DNA of 64,000 nt, taken from contig JPHH03000074.1 of the NCBI GenBank assembly GCA_000750105.3, positions 88,136 through 152,135 of the forward strand. The letters are read 5' to 3'. A program made the translations under genes and the position numbers. This DNA comes from Tolypocladium sp. Sup5 PDA-1. Its lineage: Eukaryota > Ascomycota > Sordariomycetes > Hypocreales > Ophiocordycipitaceae. Below are positions 52,601 through 64,000 of the stretch, one piece after another; within the stretch, counting starts at the first letter, position 1; every line of letters begins with the position of its first letter. The notes beneath the pieces are model-generated. The model ran no database searches. It worked only from the letters and a program-made list of their open reading frames with translations, and was not told the DNA's origin.

Positions 52601-55600
52601 ATCCCGATTTTATTAATATAATCACGAGCTATATTAATATAAATCGAGTTAAGGCTAGCCTTAAGATAAGCCTTAAGATAAGCCGCTTAAAGACGAGCCC
52701 GGGTAGGTTTAGAGTTATTAAAGTAGAAGATATAATAGAAAGTAAGCTCTACTTATTAATTACCTTAGAAGCCCTCTCGATTATTATAGCTATAGAGGAT
52801 TCGCGGTTACTAAGCGCGTAGATAAGGAAGGAGTCTATTATAAGTAATTAACGGTATTATAGCGCGGGATTAAGATAGGCAGCTAGTAAATAGTAGGATA
52901 AAAGGTCCTTAGTAATATTAAGTAAGATAAGTTACTTAGCTTCGTCGTCCTATATATTAGATAACGTCCGTGTCGTAGCGGACTTAAGCTATATATAGAC
53001 GGATCTTCGCGGCAAAGTCTAGCTATATAACTCTAAGCGATCTTAATACTTCCTAGGATCGGAGCGATAGAGATATCCTATAGTAGTCTAAGTTACCTAG
53101 ATCTAGTATCCTCTCTACCTTATAGATCTATTAGAAAAAGTAGCCTTTTAGGACCTAGAGGATAGTTAAGTATTATAGTATTACTAATTATTTATTTTTA
53201 ACCTCGGAGTAATTTTATCCTATATATAACTATATATAATTATACGCCTTAGGCTATATAATATAGGTATATAAGAAATATATAGGTAATATATAGTTTA
53301 ACTAAACTATACGCGTATAGTTAGAAAGCCTAGATTATAATAACTATAAGCTAGATATAATAAAGCTAGTAAAGAAGCTAAAGGAGTACGGGTATAATAT
53401 ACCTAAGGTTTACGAAGCTTATAGATAATGCTTCTAGAGAATAAAGGCTACTAGTATTAAATAAATTAAGTATCTTACTTCGCTCGCTTACTTTATTTAT
53501 ATTAGCTCGTTTAAGGCTTATTCTATTATAGAAAACATATAAATAATATACTTTTAATAAGAAGCTAATATATAATAATATACCTCTATAATACTAAGTT
53601 ATATCTATCTCCCTTTATTAATAGAGTAGCTAGAGTAAAAATTATAGTAAGTAAGCTATACCTTTTAGTTCTAATATATTATCGCGTTACTATATAATAA
53701 TTAATATTCTCGAATTCTTCTTAAGGCGGCTAGATCCTTAGTAATTAGATACTGCTATAGCTTTAAAGTTATGCGGAAAACTCTGCTATCCCTCCGATAA
53801 CGCGAAATAAGCTTAAACTTTAAGAATATATATATTAAGTTTTATCCCTGCGCTCCCTTAATAAGTTACCGATATACTAACTAAGGTTCTATAACCTCGG
53901 AGGCTCTAATACATAGTAATAGGGGATAATAAAGATTAATACTAGACTATATTAATATTAGTAATACCTAAATTAGCCTATAGCCTCTACTACCGCCCTT
54001 AAAGAGGCTAAGCTTAATATTAAGAGATTACTATAAGTAAACTCTATTACTTCCCCTATCCTAGTATTATCTAGGCGCTATTTATATTAATTATTCTAAT
54101 CTAAACCTATTACTCCTTTATACTAAGTATATACCTATTACTTATTATATTAGGCATATACTTATTTCTCGTTTATAAAAAACATAGCTTACTTACTTAG
54201 TCTTTAAGCTTTAGTAAAACGCTAATATAGCTCCTTTGCTTATTATAATTAGCACGGCTGCCCTAGCCTATGCTAGTAGTATTATTACTAAAAAGTATAG
54301 CCTAGTAGATATATATAATACTTTAAATAACTTTTTTAAGAAGTTTAACTTTATAATAATATAATATTATAATTTAATACTATAGGGGTAGTATTAAGAG
54401 CCTTTAGCATACTAACTTTAATAATAGATATATTTAATATCTTAACTAGAAGGATACTATTAATTAAGGTATTGTAGCTTACTAGGATAGTAAGGTATAC
54501 CTAGGTATTAATTATAAGAATATCCTTATTACTAGTGCTAGTAGTTATCCTAGTTTCTATCTCGAGTTAAAGGCTTAATATAACTAAGGTCTAATTATTA
54601 CTTAATTTACTTACTTACCTAATAACTCTTATAAGTCCTAGCTAGCTTTATATATAAACCCTACCTTAGTTTTATTTAAATATAAGTTCTAACTTATTTA
54701 GCTAGATGCTTAGTAATAGAGATTAGCCTACTAGTAGTAAAGTTAATATTTATAAAGGATAGAATAAGGCTACCTATAATAAGCCGGCGCTATATATAGG
54801 CATCTTAACCTAGTTTAGTAATTATAAACTTAATACTATAAATTAAACCTTGCCTATTAAGGGTAATAACTATAATAATACCTTTAATACCCCCCCGAGG
54901 TAATATTCGGGGTAGGGCTATACTATCTTAGAGTATAGCAGCGCTTATATATTACTTAATAGTAGTACCTATAAGTATTATTAAGTAAGTTTAAAATAGT
55001 AATAAGCTAATAATAATAAGATACTATAGAATAGATAAGCGAGTATATTAAGCTCTTTACCTAGTACTATAGTTAAGAGCTAGTAAATATTAGAGATAAG
55101 TAACCTAATATATTAACCTAGGCCCTGCTATTACTTAATCTTAAGAATAGTAATTATAATATTAACTAATACTTCGCCCCTTAAAGGATTATTCTCGATA
55201 TTATATTCTATAGAAACCTAGTTAAGATACCCTTAATCTAGGGAGCGGGATATTAATAGAGTATAGGAGAGGTAAAATACGCTAACTTTATTTCTAAGTC
55301 TCCTAAAGCATTTAAAAATACTTAATTTAAGGTAAAGGATATCTATTCCTTTAAGGCTTTAGAAACCTCTATAACTTCGATATAGAGAACCTCTAGTACT
55401 ATATCTAGCTCTAATATAACGTCGTTAACTACGCCTCCTTTAAGCTAGGTTATAATAATACTTAGCTTAAATACAATAACGCTCTTATAAATCTCTAATA
55501 CTAGGAACTCGTCTAGTTCTATTATAATTATTATCCTGTCTTATTTATTCTCTAGCTCTTTAAATATTACTAGTCCTACTACTACTATAGCTTAAATGCC

Positions 55601-57109
55601 TTTAGTACCTAGCGCTCTAAACTCCACTAGCTCTATTATATCGTCTACTTAGCTATGTTCTATATTATTACCTAGCGTATAGAGGAATGCTTCTACTATT
55701 ATAAGCCCTAGCGCTCTAGTTTAGATAATAACCTCAGCGGTTTATATAACCTCTATTAAAACTATTACTAGCTACCTGCTTATAGTTAAGAACTACCCTA
55801 ACGGAATCTATATTATTACGAAGGTTAGTCCTTTATATATAACTATCTACTTAGTCGCTACCTTTAAGACTCTTAGTTACTAGAACCCTATTTTAAGTAA
55901 CCTAGTTAAAGCTCCTAGCTCTATTTAGCCTATTAACCTTATTTTTAATACCTTAGTTATTAAAAACGATAAGGCATTGCCCTATCCTATAGGGGGGGTA
56001 ACTCTTACCCTCGTCCTATAGATAACTCTAACGCTAAATAAAACTAATATCTAGTAGCTCCCCTAAGTACTATTATAACTACTATAATAATATAAGAGTA
56101 TGAATAAGGTCGAGTATAGCTTAGGTAAAATAATTATTTAAAATAAGAGAAAGAAATTCCTAAGGAAAACTCTAACTTAAGCTATTTATATAATATTTAT
56201 AAAATAAGGCTATTTATAAAGTATAAAAGTTATATAATCGTTCCCTTATAATTACTATACCTAAAATACGCGTTATTATTACTTTACCCTAGATATAGTT
56301 TATTAATATATCTATTTATTAAAAATATTATATTCTATACTTTTTTATATTTATAGTTTTATATATAACTAAGGGAATAGATAGACTTTAAGGCTATAAT
56401 AGTAGACTCTATTATTCTAATATTTAACCTTAGACTTTAATTATATATAAGTTACTTTAATATATAAAATAATACTTTTAATAATATAACTAGTCTATAT
56501 AAAAGCCTTAAACTACTCCTTTAATATATTTAACTTAGTTAGACTAAATTATTAATTAGCTTAAGATACGTAAACTATATTATTAGTCTATTTATCGCGG
56601 TTAAACTAAACTATAGTATAAATTATAGTCTATATTATTAGTCTAAATATAATAGCTAGACTTTTTAATTAATTCGATTAATCGATTCGATTTTAATTTT
56701 AATTATATTAATTAGACTTATTAAGTAATCGATATTAATTAATTATAAGTATTACTCGATTAATATTATATTAATCTAGCCCTTAATCGATTAATTTAAT
56801 TATTAATCGCTATATATATTAAAGGTATCCTAGGTAGGTTATAAGGGCTATTTAAACGCGATAATTCTATCGCTAGACGCATTTACTTAAATACCCTTAT
56901 AAGCTACCCTATAGCTGTAATAAGCTATGCGTAATACGCGGTAATAAGATATAATAACTTAAATAAAAGGGGTTAGCTAATTTAAAATAGTAAAGGATTC
57001 TCTTATCTATATACTATACTATAGCCCCTTTTCTCTTAGCGCTTGCAAGTCTACTAATATATTATAATAGACTCTGTCCTATCGTGAACGTAAACTAACC
57101 TATCTAAGT
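49601..57109. other. Long AT-rich, RIP-degraded repeat region
   Basis: Continuous AT-rich DNA full of tag, cta, tata and ctta steps; no frame stays open beyond about 60 codons. Protein-like echoes occur, for example near 51720-51900 (+), NGVIGELYDKLNKDNRQGGY and NNLYLRDITANADENMLAAD before a TAG, but I cannot assign them to a family. The whole stretch is best read as layers of old transposable elements. Confidence 0.7.
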
Positions 57110-60100
57110 AGGACTTTATAGGCGACCCTACTAGCCTTATAGTATTCGATTTAGCCTTTATATTATTTATAGACGTTCTAATTACTATAGACTCGTTTAA
57201 CGAAGAGATAGAGGATATTTCCTTACCCCCGCCGCCTTCTAAGCCGTTAGCTAGTTTAGTCTTAACTAAATATACACCTAGCAGGGTTCTAGATTATAAA
57301 GCTTAGATAACCGATAAATTTAAGCGGTTCTCTAGCTTTACGATATACTATAACCTTTCTCGAGAGCGGATATAGTAATAGTAATTCGGATTTAGAATAA
57401 AGGATAATAGGTCTTAGCCCTATAAGATTATATAGGTTTACGAGAGATATTTCCTCCGTAATAAGCTAAAGGTTATATATTATATCTTTATTACTTTAAC
57501 TACTAGAAGTATTATCTAATATTTAAGAAAGGAGCATAAAGTTATAGTTTATTCTATCTCTCCTTACTTTATCCTTAAGTTATTTATAACGCTAGCTAAC
57601 TTATTAGCTACCTTCTAGGCAAGGTGCTAGCTTAGTTACTAGGAGTAGAGGTATAGAACAGAACCTACTTAATATACTTCGCGCTAATTTAATAAACCCT
57701 TAAGATTAAACCCTTCTTAGTAACCTATATATATTATTTAATCTAAAGATAAATTAACTACTCTTGCTTAACTAGCTTATATATTATAACCTCTTATTTA
57801 ATATCGTAAACTCCGAGCGCTTTAGATAACTCCTGCTCTATAATAACCCGTCTCTTTAGGAAGGGTAGATATTAAGCGATAAGACTCTTATAAGCCTCTT
57901 AATAAACGAGTATAATCGAGCTCTTAGTCCTATTTATATATTTCTTTAAAAAGTAAGAAGTATAATTTATTTTACTTTTAATAGCTAGACTTCCTAATAA
58001 AACGCGTTATTCCTTAGTATTAACGCTTACTTTATTAACTAAGATTAGAAATAATAGAGAATCCTTTTAGCTTTATTAGCTCTAAGGAAACGCTATACTA
58101 GAGTAGCGCTTATAGATAAAGTTATAGATACGATATATATATTTAATCTTTAAGATAGGTATAAAGCTATAGCTAATAACTCCATAGGTTAATAAACTAA
58201 GTATATTAACTATTATTCAGCTTTAGAATTAAGTACTATATACTTAATAACGCTATTAATAATAATATAGCTATAGAAGTACTTACTATAGAGTTCGAAT
58301 TCGATAGGGATAAGTATTATATTCGCTACGCCCCTTATTTTCTAAATCTAGTAATTAAGGCTATAATTAGGCTTTCTATCTATAAACGTATAGAATAAGT
58401 TAATTTATATAGAATATTCTATATAGATTAACTATATTCTATACTAGATAGCTATATTCTATACGTATAGAAATATATTAGAAGAATATTAATCCTAGTA
58501 TAGTCTAATCTAGGGCGATATAATAGTTAACCCCTTAATTTCCGTTAGTAATAATCTATATTATATCTCGATTTAATTAGCCTAGTAATAATATAAAGGT
58601 CCTCCCTCGCTTCGAATACTTCTAGCGACCGTACGGGCTCTATAGCCTTTACTTTATTAACCTCTAAGCTCCCCTTATCTATAAGCTCTACTCTGTATAA
58701 TATAACTAGCTTCTATAGCCGGAAGACGCGAAAAGGTAAGATAACCGTAAATACTTAGGCCTATATACGTAAACCTCGGAACTTAAAGCTAGCTCGCTGC
58801 CCTTATAAAAATAAGAAGATCTATTACTATATATACTATATAGATCCATCCTATTCTATAACTATCTTAATAACGTTCTGCTATTATCTACTTAAAATCC
58901 ACGGGATTAAGTTAGACGCCTATAACTATCCTATTAAGAAGTAGCGCGATAGCTTAATTTAGGATACTTTCGCTAAGGCTAGAGAGGTAAGTGCTACGGA
59001 GTACTTAACGAGGCAAGAAGTTACTCTAAGAGCTATAGTTAATCGGAAGGCGGCAGTCGAGGCCCTAATCTAACTCGTTACCGTCTATAACCTCTCCTAT
59101 AACTATAGTTCATAGCTAGAGCTCTATACGCTTATCTACGCGGTTAACTATACTATAGCGGATATAATTAGCCTCTCCTACGGTTCTATATAAAAGCTTA
59201 TCTCTAATTCTTATTATATATATAAGGATATCCTATAGAGAAGGCTATAGTCCTCGCTATTAAAACTCTATCTCTCCGCGGACGTCTAGTTAGCTCCGAA
59301 TTATAAAGCTTTCCTTAGAACTTACGTTAAATTTATTAACCTAGACTCTAAGGAGATATTATAAGCATTACTAACCCTACTAGAGCTGCTAGGCTTTAAC
59401 GGGCCTAGTAGCTATAATAGAGCTAAGTAATAGAAGCTTCTCTAGCACGTTCTCGAAGACTATAATATTTAGAATAAGATTAGCTTTTATATAGGCGATA
59501 ACTACGGCTTAATAATAAGCTCTGCTATTTACTTAGCGATTATCTATAGGGGAAAGGCATTAACTAGGAGCTAAGAAAGTAAAGGATTCGATACTATAGT
59601 TATATTATTAACCTCGCGTTTAAGCTTTCCTTTTTATAGACCCTAAAGAAGCTGCACGAGCTGCTCTAGAATAGATCGAGGGCGATAACGAAATTATATT
59701 TAGCACTAACTTTACTTATTAAGTTAAGGCGTAAAGAGCGCTAGGTTAGCATCGATTAGGGCCTCTTAGCAAAGTCTATAATATCTTAGTTTATATACGC
59801 GAGAATAATTACTAATAGAATTAATTTAAGAAGTATATTAGTAAGTCGCTAGGGCTTAATAATAATACGCGCTAAAACTTATAGTTCTTACTTTTAGATA
59901 TTGCCCTTAATCTCTAGGAGAATATAAAATAGTATTAAAGAAAATATTATAAGGACCTACGGGATAATTATCTAACCCTTAGTAAGTAAGGTATCCTAAG
60001 GGAAACATATACTTTCCTTTAACTATTTTAGAAGATTACTTAGCTTATAGAAGGTCGCTACGCTACCCTTAATTATATGCTTTTTATTATAGATATTCTT

Positions 60101-60700
60101 TATAAGTATTATATATAGGCTTTCTAAAAGTACTATAATAACCCTTTACTCTATAGTTATATTACCGCCTCTTAGGCTATATTTAATAAGTATTACTAGC
60201 TTATAGATAAGAGCCCTGCCTATAATATAGTAATAATACTTTATCTATTACGTTATATAGCTTACGTTAAAAGAACTAGCCTAAGTTATAGCATAAACTA
60301 GTCCTTAATAGCGTAATAAAGTACTAGGAGGACTATTACTAAAAGCTACCGATTACTACTATAATACCTAAACTAAGAGATAAACTATAGCTACCTAATA
60401 AGTATAACTAGCTAGCTTAAGAGCCCGATATTATTAGCCTAGCGATAAATAAGCTTAATAAGTATAAATCCTTTATTATATAAACGCCTATTACTATTAA
60501 CTATTCCCTGCTTACTTAATAGCTCTAAGAAGAATAGTAATAATAATACCCCCGTCTATCTAAAATAGCTATCGATATCCTTTTAGTACTTACTATATCT
60601 ATTAAGCTAGAGCACGTATATAAAGAGTTAGATTAAAAATAATATTACCTAGGGAATTTTAGTTAAGCTAATTAACGAGGAGCCTAAGGGGGACGATAGT
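57110..60700 (+). pseudogene. hAT transposase relic, RIP-destroyed
   Basis: Scattered frames preserve hAT order: near 57275 TPSRVLDYKA-like, KFKRFSSFTIYYN; near 57510 YLRKEHKV (end of a BED finger; the expected HLRKEHK with His turned to Tyr); near 59475 ISFYIGDNYG; near 59580 RIRYYSYIINLAFKLSF, the degraded form of the hAT signature RIRCYGHIINLA with Cys to Tyr, Gly to Ser and His to Tyr. All are C-to-T or G-to-A changes. Stops and frameshifts are dense. It is a different hAT family from the intact element at 42.9-46.0 kb, judging by the divergent N-terminus. Ends were not located. Confidence 0.6.
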
Positions 60701-61066
60701 AGTATAGCTAAATAGCGAGAAAATATACTAACTTCTTAATAAGGTTAATAAGTAATTAATAGATAATATAATTTTTTATATTCTATATAAAGAGAATTCT
60801 ATAATTTATATATATTTAATTCTATATAAAATATAAAATATAGATAGAAAGCCTAGTATTTAATATAAGTCTATATAAACTTATATAAAGGAAGATTTAG
60901 AGATGCTTGAAATATTTTATATTATAAAGAACTAGCCCTAGGGCGTTTATTAATAGGCGTTCTATATAATAATAATAGATATATAGAAGGAGGAAAAAAG
61001 GGCGCGGTCTATACCTAGACTAGGCATAGATATTTAGCAGGTTATAAACCTTACGTAACCTTATTT

Positions 61067-61632
61067 TATTAAGGGGGAACGAATATACTAAAGGCTAAGT
61101 GCAATAATTATCGTATAAGTCGTAGAGTTAGTCCCTGCCTAAGAAGTTAGCTATTAGTTAGTAATACGAGTTATCGTGTAAGTTAGTGCGCTACTTAACG
61201 CGTAAGGCAAGACGGGTATCCCCGTATAAGTCAGAGCGACCGTTGCTATATAAGTTAGAGCGACCGTCCTCGTATAAGTTAGAGCGACTATCTCCGTATA
61301 AGTTAGAACATTAGCATAGCGGCGTATAGTCTATAAATTAACGCCTATATATATAGGTCTTTATATCGTATAAGTCAAAGGTAAAGAGGTAAGGAGAGGC
61401 AACTATGGCTATCTTAAAATATAGGAGGAATTAACTAGGATTTTTTATTATTAGAATCTCAAAAGCTTATAAATATTACGACTTACGTTAATACGTATAT
61501 AGGGGACTATCTATTTATAGGGACATAGATGTCTCTCTTATACCTATAGACTCGCTAGGCGTCTTAATATTCCTCTACTTTTTTATATTTTTTGTTTTTT
61601 TCTAGTTAGGGGTCTGCACTAATACCTTAATA
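61067..61632 (+). repeat. ~560-bp dispersed repeat, copy 2, heavily mutated
   Basis: Aligns along its length with 48998-49539 but with many transitions: cgaacatacc became cgaatatact, gtgtaagt became gtataagt, cgatcgtcg became taattatcg. It has one extra internal subrepeat (about 61245-61275). Its ends (tttattaagg ... ccttaataaa) form a 10-bp inverted pair. Confidence 0.8.
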
Positions 61633-62331
61633 AACTCCTCCCTACGCGGGCGCCGACTACCCTTAGGTAGTTATAAACGCGAAAGAAAGAAAGAGCAGCC
61701 CCTAGTAGACGACCTTATATAAATAAAGTATAAAGGCAACGCGTAATATAGGCAATCCTAGTAACGAGCCCGAACTCTAGCTCTACTAAACTATCCTATT
61801 ACCTCCCTAACTATAGATAAAAGAAATAATAAAACGAAATAAAGGAATATAGGGACTATTTATTTAGCGACGTTAGGTCCTCTTAGCTTATAGTATATTA
61901 AGCTATAGCTAGTCTATATCCCTTTTAATCTTCTTATGTTCTATCCGCGCTATATTCTCTTCTTATCGCCTTATAGCGCGTTTAGCCCTAGAAGGCCTAG
62001 CTATAGGGCGAGGGGACTAGGTAAGCGGCAGTAGCCGGTCTTCTAAACGCTACTAAGAGTCATAGTCGATAAGCCCTAGCGCGGTAGATATAGCATATCC
62101 TCTATCGAACTTAACGAATAGAACTATAGCGCGTTTCTTAAAGAGTCTACTAAGCGCGTCTATAAGCTCTATAGTTATAGTACGGCCGCCTCTGCCTATT
62201 ATATATAGCTTATTATCGCCGTTACCCCTATTAGAGCTATTTAAGACTATCTATTCCCCTTTAACTCGCTCGTAATAGAACTTATTGTTAGTATATTCTA
62301 CCCCTAATATCTAGCTAACTAACCTACTAGA
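61633..62331. other. AT-rich RIP-like DNA
   Basis: No coding sequence recognised. Local GC-richer patches (for example 61985-62060) are not protein-like. Confidence 0.55.
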
Positions 62332-62571
62332 GCGAGAGCTTTAGAGGTATAATAGGGCGTAGATTAATCTAGCGTATAAGGTTAGCGGTAAGCTCTAAGC
62401 GGACTTATTACTATAGCGGTCTAGGTATATCTATCGAACTAAGTTATAGGCGCGAGAGTTCCGGAGGTATAATAGGGCATAGGTTAGTTTAATATCTAAG
62501 TTTAGTAGTAAGCCCTAAGTAGACTTATTACTAAGGTAGTCCTAGTATATCTATCGAACTAAGTTATAGGT
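62332..62571. repeat. 120-bp tandem duplication
   Basis: Two adjacent 120-bp units, 62332-62451 and 62452-62571, share gcgagag, ggtataatagggc and ctatcgaactaagttatagg. They differ mainly by transitions, as after RIP. Confidence 0.85.
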
Positions 62572-64000
62572 ACTTATCTAAAGATACCTTAGCTAAGGGG
62601 TTAGCATACTAGAGGTTCCTCTTATAGGCACTATCTATTCTCGAGACGAAGAAGGTCATGCCCTTAGAGTTAGCGTTATTCCGTTAAAGGGGTCCTAGCT
62701 CGAGCTTATCCTTAGTATCCTATATAATATAAATATACTTCCCTATAGTATTATAGGGGGAGACGTAAAGCGCTAAGGAGTCTATAGAACTAGCTATAGT
62801 TCCGGGCTTCCGAGATTAATTAGTCCCTTAGGGCTCTAGGGAAGTCTCCTCGATATTCTTACTACTATATAACCTTATTCCCTCTATATTCGATTCCTCT
62901 TAACTCTCTAAGGGAGAGACGGTTTCTACTATATATCTTCGCGCTAGGGTTACTTATAGGGTAGAAAATAAAAGGGGTTAACTACTATAGTTAAACTATA
63001 TCTTACTAATATAATATAGTTATAGGGATAAGTCGCGTCTACTAGTATCCTAGGGAATAGGCATATGCCCTTAATTATAGTAAGTAAGGCGTTCTAGAGA
63101 AAAGGGAAGTATAGGGCTTTAAGTAATACCTCGGTATTATTAAAATACTAGAAGGCAGCGCCCTCGTCGTGCCTAAGCTAGAACTCGTTTCCTCCTCTAA
63201 TTCCGAGCTCGTTAGCTATAACGCTTTTAAGGAAGTCAATCGTTTAGTTAAGGAGAGTATTATAGCTATCCTTTCCTTAGCCCTTATAATATATTACCTA
63301 ATCCCGGAAACGCTATTCCTAGTCTAGGTTAGCCTCGCCCTATAAGAAAGTTATATCTTTCTAAATCCTAAAGCTATATTTAGCTAGATTTATATCTTAT
63401 AGCTATAACCTAACTATTCTATAGACTTAATACTATAGGGTTATTATAGCTATATAATTATATTCCTATTATTAGTTTTACGAACTTCCGGGCGTTAGGA
63501 AGTATATAAAGTTATAGGGGTAGTTATTTATATATAGGATCTATTACTATACCCTAATAACTATTATAAGTCTAGCCTTCCTTCCTTACTTTATAAAGTC
63601 CGATATTAAAAGGTTCCCTGTCTTCCTATCCTAAACAAAGCTTCCCTAGTAATATCTATTACTTATCTTCTTTATAAAGTTAATTAATCCTATATATAAG
63701 CGCCGCTTATATTATCTATCGTAAAGGGGTTTATTAAATATCCTATCGCTACTAGCGACCTTTATATCTAAACTAGGGTATTTCTAGAAGATATCCGATT
63801 CCTACTTATTACCTACGTAGGTTAAAGTGCTATTATCTTCTATTATAACTATTATTATATCGTTAGGTATTGCTATAATATATTCGATCCCTCTTATAAG
63901 GGCCTTTATTATTAGGATCGCGGTAAAGTTCGATATCTATTCCTTATTACTAGCTTCTATAAGAAAATAATAGATATCTATAAGATAATTACCCTAATAC
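62572..64000. other. AT-rich RIP-like DNA to the window end
   Basis: No recognisable coding frame or RNA gene. Some blocks are less AT-rich and could be remnants of a host gene or transposon, but I cannot identify one. Confidence 0.5.

Noticed and set aside
49601..57109. Possible tyrosine-recombinase (DUF3435, Starship captain) relic near 51.3-53.0 kb
   Set aside because: A few fragments vaguely recall such proteins, but no catalytic motif could be located; a profile search of a de-RIPped sequence would be needed.
48998..61632. A single 12.6-kb LTR retrotransposon bounded by the two ~550-bp repeats
   Set aside because: The sequence right after the left copy continues the gypsy tail and polypurine tract seen before it, so the left copy looks like an insertion; no primer-binding site follows it.
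47000..64000. Centromere or CRISPR-like structure in the AT-rich block
   Set aside because: No regularly spaced repeats; the AT richness is explained by RIP-type mutation of transposon sequence.

Overview
The window looks like nuclear DNA of a filamentous ascomycete (Pezizomycotina; Sordariomycetes is possible but not shown). Genes have short 48-75 bp introns with fungal splice signals, encode Zn2Cys6 regulators and a non-reducing polyketide synthase, and sit beside a very AT-rich block whose damage (TGG to TAG, CpA to TpA) is typical of repeat-induced point mutation (RIP). I recognise no tRNA, rRNA or CRISPR array.

Region 1 (about 1.5-29 kb) holds an anthraquinone (emodin-type) biosynthetic cluster. 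In order: an AflR-type regulator (+), an EthD-family decarboxylase (-), a DUF1772 anthrone oxygenase (+), a metallo-beta-lactamase-fold thioesterase (-), a SAT-KS-AT-PT-ACP polyketide synthase without a thioesterase domain (+), and a cation/H+ antiporter (-). After a relic-rich gap come a second Zn2Cys6 regulator (+) and a flavin monooxygenase lacking its N-terminal FAD fold (-). The expected route is: octaketide made on the synthase, release by the separate thioesterase as atrochrysone carboxylic acid, decarboxylation and dehydration to emodin anthrone, then oxidation to emodin. Two divergent gene pairs (decarboxylase/oxygenase and thioesterase/synthase) share promoter regions.

Region 2 (18.6-24 kb) contains an FTA2-type kinase-like fragment, a hypothetical ORF and a Helitron relic with RIP-type stops. 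Region 3 (29.5-42 kb) has three ordinary genes (BAH-domain protein, septation-type coiled-coil protein, MHYT membrane protein), each with one or two single-base frameshifts, an NLR (NACHT-WD40) relic, inverted 19-bp tandem arrays, and an apparently intact Tc1/mariner element with 29-bp inverted repeats and a TA duplication. Region 4 (42.7-46.2 kb) is an apparently intact hAT element (12-bp inverted repeats, 8-bp duplication) inserted inside a LINE relic.

Region 5 (46.9-64 kb) is AT-rich and RIP-degraded. It includes a secreted-protein pseudogene with five in-frame TAG stops, the end of a gypsy polyprotein interrupted by a ~540-bp repeat, a second more mutated copy of that repeat 12 kb away, and a RIP-destroyed hAT element. 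I see no surviving gene there.

Gene models were built by hand from splice signals and conserved motifs. Family names rest on recall of protein families, not on a database search. I see no clearly unprecedented system; the strongest points are the compact cluster, the nested insertion and the cluster of frameshifts.
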